From Stentor coeruleus (taxonomy: Eukaryota; Ciliophora; Heterotrichea; Heterotrichida; Stentoridae), in assembly GCA_001970955.1 (NCBI GenBank), contig MPUH01000364.1, positions 1-60,805 of the forward strand: 60,805 bases of DNA, given 5' to 3'. Each line of letters begins with the position of its first letter. The stretch's first letter is position 1. A program made the translations under genes and the position numbers. Below, piece after piece: positions 1-11,019 of the stretch. Below the pieces are notes generated by a model. That model searched no databases and was not told the DNA's origin. It saw only the letters and a list, made by a program, of their open reading frames with translations.

Positions 1-65
1 CAAATGCATTTTTTTAAACAGCCTCTCAAGTTGAAATACTTTGATTTCTGAAATTACTTAATAGT

Positions 66-638
66 TGATAAAAAGATGTGGTTGAGCTTCATCAAATTAT
101 TTGAAAACATTTTCTTAAGGTACCAGCGTTCGTAATTTTCTAAATTTGTATGATCATAAATTGGTAAAGTCTTTAAGAGTTTCTTAACTTTCATAAATTC
201 GGTATAGCTGAAAATCTCTAAATTGCTAATAGCTTTAATCTTTTCTATTTTTTTTTATGAATCCTTTCAACCAATTCATTTTTTTCTCTTTCAATCTCTT
301 CTATTTCTTCATTAGAATCATTTTTAAGGTTTTTGATTATTCTAAAGGTTACATTTTCAATTATGTCAATATACTCTTCATAAAGTTCGATATAATATTT
401 AGAATGCCTAATAAGATAATCTCTTTTCCTTTCAGAAAGGGTGTATCTTTATATTAAGACTTTATATGAAATTAAATTATTTATAAAAAAATTTATATCT
501 AACATCTTCAAAGGATAGATTTTCATGATTTCCTTTAAGATGATTATTTAAGCACTCCTCGCAAAAAGACCTTTGGGAAGGTTTACTTTTTGATGCTCTT
601 TTACTACAGCCAATACAGCGAATCATATTTATATCCAT
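66..638 (-). pseudogene. decayed B-box-like zinc / coiled-coil gene, partial at window edge
   Basis: On the minus strand an ATG at 638 opens a 53-codon frame with a Cys/His cluster (CIGC, then CEEC, then HLKGNH) that resembles a B-box-type zinc module; it stops at TAA 477-479. In a shifted frame about 65 codons from roughly 440 to 253 encode a charged helix rich in Glu, Lys and Asn. A further shift at a run of nine A (minus strand, near 248-256) opens another 64 codons to about 66, and more sense-like codons run to the window edge. No 15-nt GT..AG intron repairs the first break, and the second is a homopolymer shift, so I read this as a pseudogene. A homopolymer sequencing error could explain the second break only. 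Confidence 0.45.
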
Positions 639-1982
639 TAAAATATTGATTTAAATCTTAAGACATTTGAGTATGAAATGGAATATATATATACTTTTTT
701 TAGAACAAGTAGTAAAAAGTTTAAAATTTTAAAAGAATTTGAAGTTATAAAGGAAGATTATGAACAAGTTAAAAAAATTCTGATTTTTGGAAGATTTTCT
801 AAACACTGAAAAAACAAATTATATATGGTTTTGAATATGATGTATAATGCATATAAAATTTCCTTTATGATGATCTGGATTATTTTAGAATAATGAGTGC
901 TTTAAATTCGCATGTATCTTGTTCAAATCTTTATAACTTAGATAGACAGAATTACCATATTTAGAATATTTTTATATGGTGCTTCATTACATAATTACTA
1001 TATTTTGCTAAAGTATATTGGGGAACTAAATGAAAATCAAATATCAAACCAAAGATCATATAATAATAAGAGATTAGGCTAATATAGAACCATTATCATC
1101 AAATACTTTTATCATTATTTGTTGTCACATACTCTAAACATCAACCATTAAGTAATGTAAACAGCAAAAACTTTATACTCGAGATAAACAAGAAGTTGTA
1201 CACTATGCTTAATAGTTAATGCTTAGAGTTAAAGGAAGAAATTTGATAAAAGTATATGATATCTGTTGGGGCACTATTAGAATTTCGATATAAGTGAATA
1301 TTGTATTAACAAAATATTAATGAAATTGTATAAGGTGTAGAGTAATTATATAATTCTGATTAGAATTTAATATATAAATTCAACTTGTGTTAATAAAACA
1401 TACTCCAATAAAAAGACCTCAAATATAATCTTAATGTTATTAAATAATTTGAGAAAAAATCCAATAAAGCTCTTAAAATTTACAGCTTCTAATTAACGAC
1501 TAGATAATTTGTCTATGTGATGGGAGAGATACTTTTAAACCTGAAAGAAAAAAAGTACGTAGGATTGAACTTCAAATTGTAATTAAAACTATCATAAGAA
1601 AATTCATTTAATACAAATGAAAAAAGTTTATACTTTAGGATGATGCCATATGAAATATTAACTCGAAAAAAATTATAAGTTGAAATAGTATGAAGAGTGG
1701 CAAAGATAAATTGCTTTTCTAATAATCATCTTTATATTAAATACAAAGAGTTTTTGCTAATAATATTGTTTATATTTCAGTTATTCATACAGATCTAGAG
1801 TTTAAGAAAAATTGTTTCAAGGATGTCAATTGGGTTGCTAAAAATTAAAATAATTTCAGGCTGCAAATAAACGATGAGAATGTTTATTTAAGAGGATAAT
1901 TTTTGATAGTTTTAATTATAAGATATGATAAAAACAAATAGAAAAAAAAAGTATTTAAGGGCTTTAAGGTGGAAATGCTTAA
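639..1982. other. long AT-rich stretch without a clear gene
   Basis: No convincing intact gene is visible. A 45-codon open stretch starts at the ATG at 678 on the plus strand, and a 36-codon sense-like stretch lies near 868-960. Another short stretch near 1232-1290 (NLIKVYDICW) is faintly reminiscent of protein-kinase sequence. All are short and surrounded by stops in every frame, so at most they are old coding remnants. Confidence 0.3.
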
Positions 1983-2053
1983 GCATTAGTAGTTTAGGGG
2001 TAGAATGGGACGTTGCCATCGTCTCGACCCGGGTTCAATTCCCGGCTGATGCA
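1983..2053 (+). tRNA. tRNA-Gly (anticodon GCC)
   Basis: The 71 nt fold as a full cloverleaf. The acceptor arm GCATTAG pairs with CTGATGC with one G-T pair. The D arm contains AGGGGTAG. The anticodon stem GGACG/CGTCT encloses the loop TTGCCAT, giving anticodon GCC. The T arm is CCGGG-TTCAATT-CCCGG. It strongly resembles eukaryotic glycine tRNAs, has no intron, and is followed at once by a run of six T. CCA is not encoded, as expected for a eukaryotic tRNA gene. The internal B box (GGTTCAATTCC) is intact, so it is probably expressed. Confidence 0.96.
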
Positions 2054-2059
2054 TTTTTT
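2054..2059 (+). terminator. RNA polymerase III T-run terminator
   Basis: Six consecutive T begin directly after the last base of the tRNA-Gly gene, the usual Pol III termination signal. Confidence 0.85.
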
Positions 2060-2194
2060 ATAATTATTGGAATAGTTTTTGGCAGGATTTTAGAAAAAAG
2101 TTATTTGGTTTTAAAAGCTTGACAGTGTGTAATGTTTAATGCTATTTTTGATTTATGTAGGGTTTATGAGGAAATTTTATTATTTTTTAGTTGA

Positions 2195-2484
2195 GAGTAG
2201 TTGATTAAGCCTAACTACATAAATTTTATCTCATTAAGTAGGCAGTATAAAAATAACTTGAAGAAATATAATAGATTAACGATAGAGTAAAAGGTTAAAA
2301 GCATTGGAATTCCTGAATCAAAGGCATATTTAACCTTTTAGCCTAAATTAGAGAAGCTATGTTGTAAATATGAATATTTTAGCAAAATAATAAATTGGGC
2401 ATAAGATTTTGGTCTTGATGATAACGACTATAAGCAAGTTTTACTGTATTATATTTTATGTAAATCCAAGAAAATATAATAAAA
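2195..2484 (+). pseudogene. coding remnant with a possible 15-nt intron and two in-frame stops
   Basis: One plus-strand frame of about 95 codons reads like protein (for example KLEKLCCKYEYFSKI near 2343). It contains a possible 15-nt intron, GTAAAAGGTTAAAAG, at 2287-2301, which removes one TAA without changing frame. A TAG (in TTTTAGCCT, near 2338) and a TAA (in GCATAAGAT, near 2402) remain. No start codon or family could be recognised. Best read as an old gene fragment; chance open sequence is not excluded. Confidence 0.3.
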
Positions 2485-2721
2485 ATATTAAGTATGGATG
2501 CTTAAGATGTGACCAATATATATATCCTAAGTTCTTTGACAAACAAAATTACATTATTTAGTTAATTATCTAACTAAGAAAAGATTAGATATTTTTTTTT
2601 GTTAATAATTTTATGATTTATATCAAGTAAAATCATGATTATCATGTATTTTTTAATCATAAAAAACAGTTTTGTAAATTAAAATAAAAAAATTGTAGTA
2701 ATAATATTTAAGGGGACCCAT

Positions 2722-2985
2722 ATGGAAAACAAATTTAAATTCCCTTCCAGGAACATGCTTCTTAATGTCAAGAAAATTGATTCTAATGATTTACTTAGAC
2801 AATCAATTCATGTTTCAAATGAATGGCTTGATCAAAGTGATTGTACCAACTTATCCTCATCAAGCGAAGAATTTATTAAATATTTTCAAGTGCTTTTGGC
2901 TAAAAAACTTGCTGCTTCTGAAGGCAATTTTATACTTTCTAAGATTGTCTTGCATAGCAGTCAACAGACTTCTAATGGTAATTAA
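2722..2985 (+). CDS. small hypothetical protein, 87 aa
   Basis: An 87-codon frame with an ATG preceded by AT-rich sequence, ended by TAA. The product is hydrophilic, with a Ser-rich centre (LSSSSEE) and predicted helices, and lacks a signal peptide or membrane segment. No family is recognised. No 15-nt intron extends it downstream. An overlapping 80-codon frame at 2765-3007 looks like a shadow because its composition is rich in Leu, Phe and Cys. It is kept because the composition resembles real proteins of the window, but its length makes it uncertain. Confidence 0.5.
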   Translation: MENKFKFPSRNMLLNVKKIDSNDLLRQSIHVSNEWLDQSDCTNLSSSSEEFIKYFQVLLAKKLAASEGNFILSKIVLHSSQQTSNGN

Positions 2986-3567
2986 TGTTTGTAAATTTTT
3001 GTATTAAGTTGTATACACATAACTATCACCAAATAATATTTAAATTCCCCCCATTAAATTAAAACTTTAACTAAATATTATTACCACAGCTTAACAATCT
3101 TTAAGAAGAATTTACAGTATCTTAACTTGTTATTAACTGATTTAACTTTCAAATGCATCTTCCATAACTACTAAGACTAGATTCACTTATCCTACTCTAT
3201 ATTTTTTTTTTATTAATATTCGATAACCATTTCATTATCAGAAATGATTTTATATTACATCATAATAAATACAAAAATTACCATGCATAATAAAAGAATT
3301 GAATGAAATACAGGAAATTATTAATTGCTTAAAGTTAGCAAATAAGGCAAACTCATTCAAAAATATACAAAGTCGCTTATAAAAATAACATTTAAAAATC
3401 ACAATTTTCTAAGGTTTTTAGAAACATAATCTATAAAAACCACACTAAAGAAAATTAATCATTTTTTTAACATAAAACTAAATTCAATAGTAAAAGTTCT
3501 GTCATATAAATATTTATGAAATCTAATATTATTAACATAAACAAAATATCACCTTTATTCACATCTA
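2986..3567. other. AT-rich spacer
   Basis: About 580 bp between the small plus-strand gene and the 3' end of the TPR gene. I see no gene, RNA or repeat in it beyond homopolymer T and A runs. Confidence 0.6.
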
Positions 3568-6500
3568 TTAAATTAAAGATAGGCTTTTCGAAATTTTAGC
3601 CACATGGCCTTGATCTTCACTTTTATTGACTTTAACAAAAGATTTATATTTTTTCAGAATTTTTTTTTTACTCTGTGATTCACTCTCACAGTAAAAACTC
3701 TCTTGTAATTTCTGTTCAGTAAACTTATAAGTATTCATAACTTTTTTCATCCAAGGAATTTCAGGTCTGACTTGTATTTTACAGAAAGCAAGTATTTGCA
3801 ATATCAATCCTTGTGTATCAAGTATATCAATAGGACATTGCATTGATGGTAATTTCAACACAGGCTTCAACATTATATAATCATAATTAGGAAATGGAAT
3901 AAGCGGTAGTTCACTACAAACAGAAGCAACTGTATGAAATGGTTGTATATGCATAATTTCTCTATTAAGGAATTTCTTAATAACTTTAGAATTTGCATTT
4001 TTTGCTCGATCAAAATACTCATCTGCTTCTAAAGTATGATTAAGTTGCATTTCTATAATCCCACATAAAAGTAGTAATTGAGCTGTTTTTTCACCATCAA
4101 GTAAAAGTGATATTTCTTCAAGTATTGATTTTGCTGATGATAAACTTTTTTCAGTTTTTATAAAAATATTACAAATAGCAAGGTTGTATAAAGTTTCGCA
4201 GTTCTCATGTTGGATATCAGGATTTGATGGGAATGCGAGATTATCATTATGTTTGAGAGAAAATTGAATTATTATTTCAAAGTATCTTGCAGCACATTTA
4301 TACCCACCTTGATATATTTCTTTTATAGCATCAATCCACAACGAATATCTTTCAACAAAAATTACCCCAGGTCCTCTTGTCCGTACTTTACCTTCATTTA
4401 GTCCTTCAAGTATATAAATATCATTACTCATATTGTTTTCTTTAACTTTATTTGCAAGGTTTATCGCTTCTTGAAAGTTTTCTCTAAGTATTTCACAATG
4501 AGCTTTTATAAGTAAAGTATCATCAGTTTCTTGAATTTTATTAAGTAACTCTAATGCTTTATCTATATTATCTGATATTATCAGTATATAAATAGCAAGA
4601 AAATAAGCATTAGGGTCATTTATTTCTAATAGTTTGAGTATATCATCAAAACATTCTGAACTTAAGTTTATATAATTAGCACATAAAGCTCGATATGGGT
4701 AAATATTAGGCAAATCAATGTTAAGTGTGTAAGCCTTACAGAAATCCTGATAAGCTTCCCTATGTTTTAGCATAGCTATATTATAAAACCCTTTTAATAT
4801 ACAGCTGAAATAGCATTTTGAATGAGTTAAACTCAGGCACTTATTTATTTGCTTTAAAGCTTTAAAAGGCTTTTTATTTAAATAGTTTAGGATTGATCCT
4901 AGAAATAGGAATTCAGGTTCTGAGGAAGTTGACTGAACTGAGTTAAGTTCAATTAATGCTGAGGAATAATTTCCTTTATCTTTAAAAATAAGACAGTATA
5001 TCCTAATAATCTGCCACATAGGATTAGAAAACTGGGAGAAAAACGAATAATCCAACTCCTTTAACGCCCCTTCATAATCCATTTCCTCATATTTAACCAT
5101 CACAACCGCAATTTTAAAATTATGCTCAGAAGCTTTATCAAGCTCTTTAACCTTTTTAGCTTTCTCATAATCCTCAGCAGAACTCTTAAAATCCCTTAAC
5201 ACAAAATGCGCATAAGCTCTATAATTCCAACATCTATAAAGCCATTCAGATCTTTTTTCTAACTCAACAACTTCACTAAAAATCTTTATCGCAGCTTCAA
5301 AGTTTTGTTGGGCAATCTCGAAAATTCCTTCAACAGTTTTTTCATGTAAAATTTTGTTGTTTGATATTTTTTGTGATCTTTTTCTTTTTAAACAAGCAAA
5401 TGCTCCATATATGTCATTTTTTTGAAGTTTTATATTAGAAAGTTTGAATATGGCTCTTGTTGCTAAATCAGGGATTTTGTGTTTATGGGCGATTTTTTCA
5501 AGAATAAGCTCAGAATCTTCATAGTCATTAAGAGCGAACTTGCATTTTGCCATGTAATAAAGAGCGGTTTTATTGTTTTTAATAATATTTAATGATGATT
5601 GAAGGTGTTGAATTGCGCAGTCATATTTTTTAAATGCGTAATTTAGTTTTCCATAGGCTAAATAGTAGTTTTCTTTATCTTGGTGATTCTTGTAGTGCTT
5701 CTCAAGGTACTTAACCGCTTTCTCATAATCTTTTAAGTGTTTCCAACAGTTAGAAATCATTAAAAATGCTTTAGCCCTACACGATTTCCTAAGTTCATCC
5801 ACAGCAACTTCATAGTTTTTTTTATAATACTCATTTTTCCCTCTGTAATAATTCGTTTTTTTACTGTTTGGGAACTTTTTCTCACACAACCCAATAATTT
5901 TATCAGCTTTTGTCCACATCTCGAGCTTTATCAAACATTTATATACCCTATACAAAACTTCAGCAGTCTGATTATAATTCTTATAAAGGTCTCTAAAATC
6001 TTCTAATGCCTGAGAATACATCCCTGTCTTCATATAACATAATCCTCTATAATAAACCACATCATTGTCTTTATTATTTAATAGAAACTGATCGGCAATA
6101 CTTAAAGCTTTAAAATAGTTTTTCTTACTAATTTCGCTTTTGATTGACAAATATGGTGCTGGCTCTAGACTTTTACCTTTTTTGCGGCGGTTTTGAATTG
6201 GTGAAAAGTCAAGATTAGCTGAACCTTTTGTAGAATTTAGCTTAGGAAGTGGGCTTGATTTGTTATTTGAGTACTTTTGAGATGAGGCTGTTCGAGATTT
6301 TGATAGTTTTAAACGAAAGTTTGGAGGTCTGTATGGAGATAAAGTTGCAGAGTCTTTTGTACTTAATATAAGAATACTTGATGGCGTGTTAGCTTTTTGT
6401 TGGATATAACGAGGGTTTAGCGTTAGGGGCTTTTTTATCTTCCGACGAGGAAATCTGATTTTTGATGACACATTTGGAGAGAGACTTGGTGAAGTATCTT

Positions 6501-6651
6501 GTTCTGGAGGTTGATCATATATACTTAGACATGCTAAGATTTGGTTTATGTTGGATGATATCATTTTGTAGGATGTAATATTATTTATTAAACTTATCGA
6601 TTTAACTCCTGGAATCATGAAATTTTTTAATATAACATGTATCTTGGACAT
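3568..6651 (-). CDS. large tetratricopeptide-repeat (TPR) protein, 1027 aa
   Basis: The first ~165 residues are basic and Ser/Pro-rich, probably disordered. From about residue 168 to 760 the protein is a near-continuous array of 34-residue helical hairpins with the TPR pattern, for example YYRGLCYMKTGMYSQALEDF and YYLAYGKLNYAFKKYDCAI. A second TPR-like stretch follows near 790-900, then a Lys/Ser-rich tail. TPR arrays are protein-interaction scaffolds; in ciliates many such proteins serve cilia, basal bodies or the cortex, but nothing here fixes the role. The frame has no intron and no stop over 1027 codons, which also argues against TAA or TAG being sense codons here. The start at 6651 is the first ATG of the frame; Met30 or Met31 downstream are alternatives. 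Confidence 0.88.
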   Translation of the reverse strand: MSKIHVILKNFMIPGVKSISLINNITSYKMISSNINQILACLSIYDQPPEQDTSPSLSPNVSSKIRFPRRKIKKPLTLNPRYIQQKANTPSSILILSTKDSATLSPYRPPNFRLKLSKSRTASSQKYSNNKSSPLPKLNSTKGSANLDFSPIQNRRKKGKSLEPAPYLSIKSEISKKNYFKALSIADQFLLNNKDNDVVYYRGLCYMKTGMYSQALEDFRDLYKNYNQTAEVLYRVYKCLIKLEMWTKADKIIGLCEKKFPNSKKTNYYRGKNEYYKKNYEVAVDELRKSCRAKAFLMISNCWKHLKDYEKAVKYLEKHYKNHQDKENYYLAYGKLNYAFKKYDCAIQHLQSSLNIIKNNKTALYYMAKCKFALNDYEDSELILEKIAHKHKIPDLATRAIFKLSNIKLQKNDIYGAFACLKRKRSQKISNNKILHEKTVEGIFEIAQQNFEAAIKIFSEVVELEKRSEWLYRCWNYRAYAHFVLRDFKSSAEDYEKAKKVKELDKASEHNFKIAVVMVKYEEMDYEGALKELDYSFFSQFSNPMWQIIRIYCLIFKDKGNYSSALIELNSVQSTSSEPEFLFLGSILNYLNKKPFKALKQINKCLSLTHSKCYFSCILKGFYNIAMLKHREAYQDFCKAYTLNIDLPNIYPYRALCANYINLSSECFDDILKLLEINDPNAYFLAIYILIISDNIDKALELLNKIQETDDTLLIKAHCEILRENFQEAINLANKVKENNMSNDIYILEGLNEGKVRTRGPGVIFVERYSLWIDAIKEIYQGGYKCAARYFEIIIQFSLKHNDNLAFPSNPDIQHENCETLYNLAICNIFIKTEKSLSSAKSILEEISLLLDGEKTAQLLLLCGIIEMQLNHTLEADEYFDRAKNANSKVIKKFLNREIMHIQPFHTVASVCSELPLIPFPNYDYIMLKPVLKLPSMQCPIDILDTQGLILQILAFCKIQVRPEIPWMKKVMNTYKFTEQKLQESFYCESESQSKKKILKKYKSFVKVNKSEDQGHVAKISKSLSLI

Positions 6652-8829
6652 ATATAAGTTTGATTGTGCTATTATAATAAATGATTATGATTGATATCTG
6701 ATACTTTAAAAGTGAATTTTATTAAAAACTTAGATAAAAACTTATATTTAGCACGCTGTAATGGTTTCAGATTGTATTAAAATATAAACACTTATTTTAT
6801 ATACCTTATTTTGCTTTAAAAATTCCTAGAGTTTACTATGTATATCGATATCCATTCTAAAACCTCTTAAGTAATTTAAGTATAGTAAATATCTAATAAT
6901 TTAGATATTTTAATAAAACAATAGTAAGTGAATACTAGAGAAATAGTAAACAGTTAAGCATTCCTTTTAATTTTTTCATTTTCATGAGCATTTTCTACTA
7001 GAAACTCAAAAATTAAAGAAAAGTTCTTTTAATCTGACTGNAGAAACTCAAAAATTAAAGAAAAGTTCTTTTAATCTGACTGAAGTTTATAGGTTGCATA
7101 TATATTAAAATTCCTTTAAAAGCATTGTTTTAGTTAGCTTTAAAGGGATTTATTTCGAAAAAAAAAATTTGCTAGCCAGATGCATAATTAAGACCAAAAT
7201 ATATAATTTTACATTATATTTTATGTAATAAAAGACTTAGTTTTTGTTTTCTGATTGATTTGTGGGATAAAAACTGCCTTTATATAATTTTTACTTTAAA
7301 AGTCAACCTTTATTATGTAAAATGTTTAGATTTATGATTTTTTTTTGATGGGGAAATGATGTTTTTAAGGCATAAAGAGATGAAATTACTTAGCTAGTTG
7401 CATTTTTTGGTAGTTGCCCACAAGTGTTTTAAGGTAATTCTTTGATAATAGACTATTAAGAAAGAATAAAGTTTTTATCTAAGAATTATCTGTAAAAAGT
7501 AAGCCAAAGAGTTTTTATGGATTTTTCTCTCACTTATACATTCCTGAATTTATTTCAACAGTATATAAGTAAATTTGTAATTATATTTAACTTAGAAAAC
7601 TAAAAATTTCAGGGATAATACACAAGACTTCTATTTCAAAAAATACACAAGCAAAACATAAATACCAATAATCTTTAAATTAAATTGCTGTTTAGGAAGT
7701 CTTTATCACATTTTATACTATAAATTTTGCATTAGGTAGCTTAAACAATTTTCAAATGCAAAATTTGTTGAAAATTGGTTTTCTAGATTTAAGGTAAAAA
7801 TAATTGTACCCTCGTTTGATAAATGAATTGCATACTTCTTGTGATGCATTTAAAACTTTTGAATATACTTTTTTGCAAAACCTTTATTATATAATGATAT
7901 TTAAATAATTGAGTATAAAGGTTTATTTTTTCTGAATGATTTATTTCAACTGTATTTATTTGCCCAGAAAAAATCTAAATTCTTTTGTAAGGCTGTCCTA
8001 TATTATTTTTATTTATCTTATCAAAGGAGCTTTATATATTTTGTCTTTAGTCTTATCGTGTTTTCAAAGAATCTATAATATAAAAGGAATAGATTTTTAA
8101 TTTTTGTAAGATTTTTAAACATTTATTAACATTTTTTATAACTTGGATCATTGAGAAATTTTTGGGTGATGAAATTAGGATCTTTGGTTTTTCTGCAGAT
8201 AGGATTGGGGATGATTTTCTTAAAGGAAAATTTTTTGTTTATAACTTTATTATAGCTTTATTAATATATGTAAACAAGATTTAACCTTAATAAAAGACAC
8301 AAGAATTTTATATAATATAAGAAACAATTTGATTAGCTCATACATAATTTTTTCTATATATAGTATAAATTAATTGGCTGAGAATCATAAAAATAAGTTA
8401 GAAGCATTGCTTTTATATTAAGCATATTAAAAAAAATTATAATCATAAAAATCGGTTTCTTTAAAGAAAATTCTTCAGCGATTCAAAACCATATCTAGAA
8501 CACTAATTTTGGTTTATTCCTATAAATAAAATATCAATAATTTCCTACAAGAGTGTATGAAAATAATTAATTTTATATGAAAAAACTGTATACTAAAAAG
8601 CATAATATATACAATTTTTAGTTTGGGCTAATATAAATCAATATCAAAAATTGCTATTTTCTAAAAACTACTATAGTGAATTAATCTGCTAAAAACATTC
8701 TGCGAACTTTTGAATTGCTTTATTTTCACAGACAGTCTAGTTGTATACACTCTGATAAAATTCTTAATAATTCCCAATAAAAATCTTCATCATAATAAAA
8801 ATAACTCTCCCTAAAATGATCATTTCTTG
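6652..8829. other. 2.2-kb AT-rich intergenic region
   Basis: No convincing gene on either strand. It holds an assembly join at 7041 and many T and A runs. The sequence is strongly AT-rich with stops in all frames. Confidence 0.6.
7000..7082. repeat. assembly-join duplication around N at 7041
   Basis: Positions 7000-7040 and 7042-7082 are identical 41-bp copies separated by a single N. This is the signature of two contigs with an unmerged overlap, and one copy is probably artificial. It lies in intergenic sequence. Confidence 0.9.
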
Positions 8830-9030
8830 ATGAGTTTAAATCGGAAAAAGATTCTAAAAAGACAAACTCAAGAATTTCAAAGTGACTTGGCCAAAAATTT
8901 TCAAACCATAATGCTAAAAATAAACAAAGAGAAAAGTGAATATATGATATTATTTGATAAAATAAGAGCTGAATCACCAGAAAAAGCTTGGAGCATTTTT
9001 AATATTTTAGATGAAAAAAAGTCAGTTTAA
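8830..9030 (+). CDS. small hypothetical protein, 66 aa
   Basis: From the ATG at 8830 a 66-codon frame encodes a hydrophilic helical peptide rich in Lys, Glu and Gln (AKNFQTIMLKINKEKSEYMI), ending at TAA. There is an in-frame stop just upstream and no 15-nt intron linking it to the next gene, which starts 57 bp downstream on the same strand. The opposite-strand frame at 8726-8977 has an unlikely aromatic-rich composition and is taken as a shadow. No family is recognised. Confidence 0.45.
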   Translation: MSLNRKKILKRQTQEFQSDLAKNFQTIMLKINKEKSEYMILFDKIRAESPEKAWSIFNILDEKKSV

Positions 9031-9087
9031 TTATTTATTCTAATTGCATATGAAGTTCATAGTTTATAACCATTTTCAAATAGACAA

Positions 9088-10126
9088 ATGAATTCAACTG
9101 ATGAAATTTCGAAGATCCTCCAATTCGCCAGGCAAAAAATACCAACTACTACTCCTNGCCAGGCAAAAAATACCAACTACTACTCCTGGGGATTATTCAA
9201 AAGTATGTGAGAGTCTATTCGCATTTGTAAAAAAATGCCCTGATGACTATGATGAATCTATAGTTAATCTTGGTGATCTAGCTAATGATAAGTTTATGTG
9301 GAATTTAGCATTTATGGAACTTATTAGGAATACATGGATAAATCTTGAACTTAGTGAATTGGTAAGAGTTATGAGCTTTGTCAGAATTTTCGCAAGGGTG
9401 AACATTAAAAATGCTGTGAGTTGCCAGGAGATTAAGAAATGGAATGAATTGATTAAACAAGTTATTATTAAGAGTATGGAGAAAGGAATTGGATTAGTGT
9501 ATTATTTAGCTGATGTTTATATTGAAGAGATAAAATATTTTGAATTTGAAGTACTGACTGGGTTATTAGAACCTTTTGTTGAAATGATTAAGAATGTACA
9601 GGTTACGCAATTGATTGACATGATATACTCTAGAATCTTCCTAAGAATGAAAAATCTAAACAATCCTGAGATCAGTACCTGGATTTACAACATTGCCATA
9701 TCACAGTAATTTTTATATAGAAATGATATGTATCCATTAGCTCGTGAAAAACTCTATGATCTTTATACCCTTCTAAAAAATGAACAAGCTCCAGAATGTG
9801 AATGTTTAATGGTAGTCAAAGAAAAAAATGAAAACTATAAATACACTCCTGTTTCTTTACAAAAAGTCCTCAAACAATTTTATAAGAAAAGGACTCCAAA
9901 AAAAACTAAAAGGGTTTTGTTCCCTAAAGCTGAAGATGCAGAAAATAATTTAGATTGTATTGAGTCACCATCAATTAATATTTTCTCACCTTCGCCTCAG
10001 AAAAAAACTATAAAAAATGAAGAGACTCCTAAACTGATGAGGATTAAAAAGAAAAAAGTTATTATCCGACGTAAACCAATAACCAGGAATAGTAAAAAGG
10101 AAGCTAGTGGGTCTTTGGATTTATAA
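9088..10126 (+). CDS. Rrp1/Nop52-like nucleolar rRNA-processing protein (one 15-nt intron)
   Basis: Ignoring the duplicated join at 9127-9187 and splicing GTAATTTTTATATAG (9706-9720) gives one frame of about 330 aa starting at ATG 9088. The region ~45-200 matches the Nop52/Rrp1 pattern as I know it: a FMWN..FMELIRNTW segment, a helical block, then GLVYYLADVYIEEI and GLLEPFVEMI. The C-terminal third is a basic tail (KKKKVIIRRKP), as in Rrp1 proteins. Rrp1/Nop52 acts in the nucleolus in 27S pre-rRNA maturation for the large ribosomal subunit. The family match is by eye and the sequence is divergent. The intron splits codon CA|A, and the downstream frame continues in phase, which proves the two open frames belong together. 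Confidence 0.6.
9127..9187. repeat. assembly-join duplication around N at 9157
   Basis: Two identical 30-bp copies (9127-9156 and 9158-9187) flank one N. The 31 extra bases shift the frame of the Rrp1-like gene; leaving one copy out restores the frame from the ATG at 9088. Confidence 0.93.
9706..9720 (+). other. 15-nt intron in the Rrp1-like gene
   Basis: GTAATTTTTATATAG. It contains an in-frame TAA; its removal joins the upstream and downstream frames in phase. Confidence 0.92.
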
Positions 10127-10305
10127 ATCTCATAAGTAAAATTTTATATCAGTAAACCTAACATAAATATTATAATTATAGCTTCCTTTATTAAGATATA
10201 ATAAAAAAACCCATATAAAATCCCTATCTTCGACAATCTTCATCTAAAAAATCATTCTATCATAATTCCCATTACAAAATTATCTATTACTTATAATATC
10301 CATTT

Positions 10306-11019
10306 CTAACCAACCTTCAGCAATATTTCCGAGCACATGGGGCAAACAAAAGTCTTCCCTCTAACACTCCAATTGCTACAACAGCAAAATATAAAATCCC
10401 TAATCCCATTAAACCCGTTAATTTTTTCTGGTCTCATAACAGTAACAGTCTCTTTTTTGCATTTATGACAATAAGCTATTAAATTCCCTTCATGCATACT
10501 TGATTTAACTTCAGTTTCATAATCAAAATTCACTTTCTCCGAAAAAAGTTCATGATTAACTTCCCCATCAATATTACTCAATGTATGCATACTACCAAGT
10601 GTTGTTGAAGTTACACGATTTGCTTTAACAATTTGTTTTTTTATCTCTTGTCTATCAGCAATTTTCTCTTGAACTGAATCACTTGATTCATTCAATGAAC
10701 TACTATTCTGTTCTAAATATAAAAGGGCTTTTGAAGTTGTTGAAGTTATACTTTTTCTATAGAAAATAGGCAGGAGAAGTTTTTTTTGGTTTTGTGTGCC
10801 TGGGACTATTTGTGTTATGTTTATAAGTTTGCTATATGGTTTATGGGCTTTTTCTTTTTCGGTGTCAAAGTTTAAGATTAGGGAACTTGAAAAACCTTCA
10901 GCATTTGACCTTTCGTAGTTTAGATTGAAAAGATGCTCATCGCTGGTGTGACTATCACGCTTGGATTGTGGACTTTCGATACTTTCTGAGAATAAGCTAT
11001 TTGGACTCCTTATTGACAT
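10306..11019 (-). CDS. protein with C-terminal LITAF-like zinc domain, 237 aa
   Basis: The first ~175 residues are Ser-rich and low-complexity. The last 60 hold CHKC, a hydrophobic stretch with FIFCCCSNW, and the terminal CPMC motif. The order CxxC - hydrophobic - CPxC at the extreme C-terminus is typical of LITAF-like domains, which bind zinc and associate with late-endosomal or lysosomal membranes. The central hydrophobic insert is shorter than in animal LITAF, so membrane insertion is uncertain. The gene converges with the Rrp1-like gene (179-bp spacer). Its start is the only sensible ATG. Confidence 0.6.
   Translation of the reverse strand: MSIRSPNSLFSESIESPQSKRDSHTSDEHLFNLNYERSNAEGFSSSLILNFDTEKEKAHKPYSKLINITQIVPGTQNQKKLLLPIFYRKSITSTTSKALLYLEQNSSSLNESSDSVQEKIADRQEIKKQIVKANRVTSTTLGSMHTLSNIDGEVNHELFSEKVNFDYETEVKSSMHEGNLIAYCHKCKKETVTVMRPEKINGFNGIRDFIFCCCSNWSVRGKTFVCPMCSEILLKVG

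Noticed and set aside
1150..1700. One plus-strand frame looks like a long protein if TAA and TAG are read as Gln.
   Set aside because: About 8% of the codons are TAA/TAG and 2% TGA, which is what random sequence of this composition gives. Long intact genes in the window have no internal TAA or TAG, so there is no support for a changed code.
1925..2122. A 65-codon frame spanning the tRNA.
   Set aside because: It runs through the tRNA-Gly gene and has no protein features beyond it.
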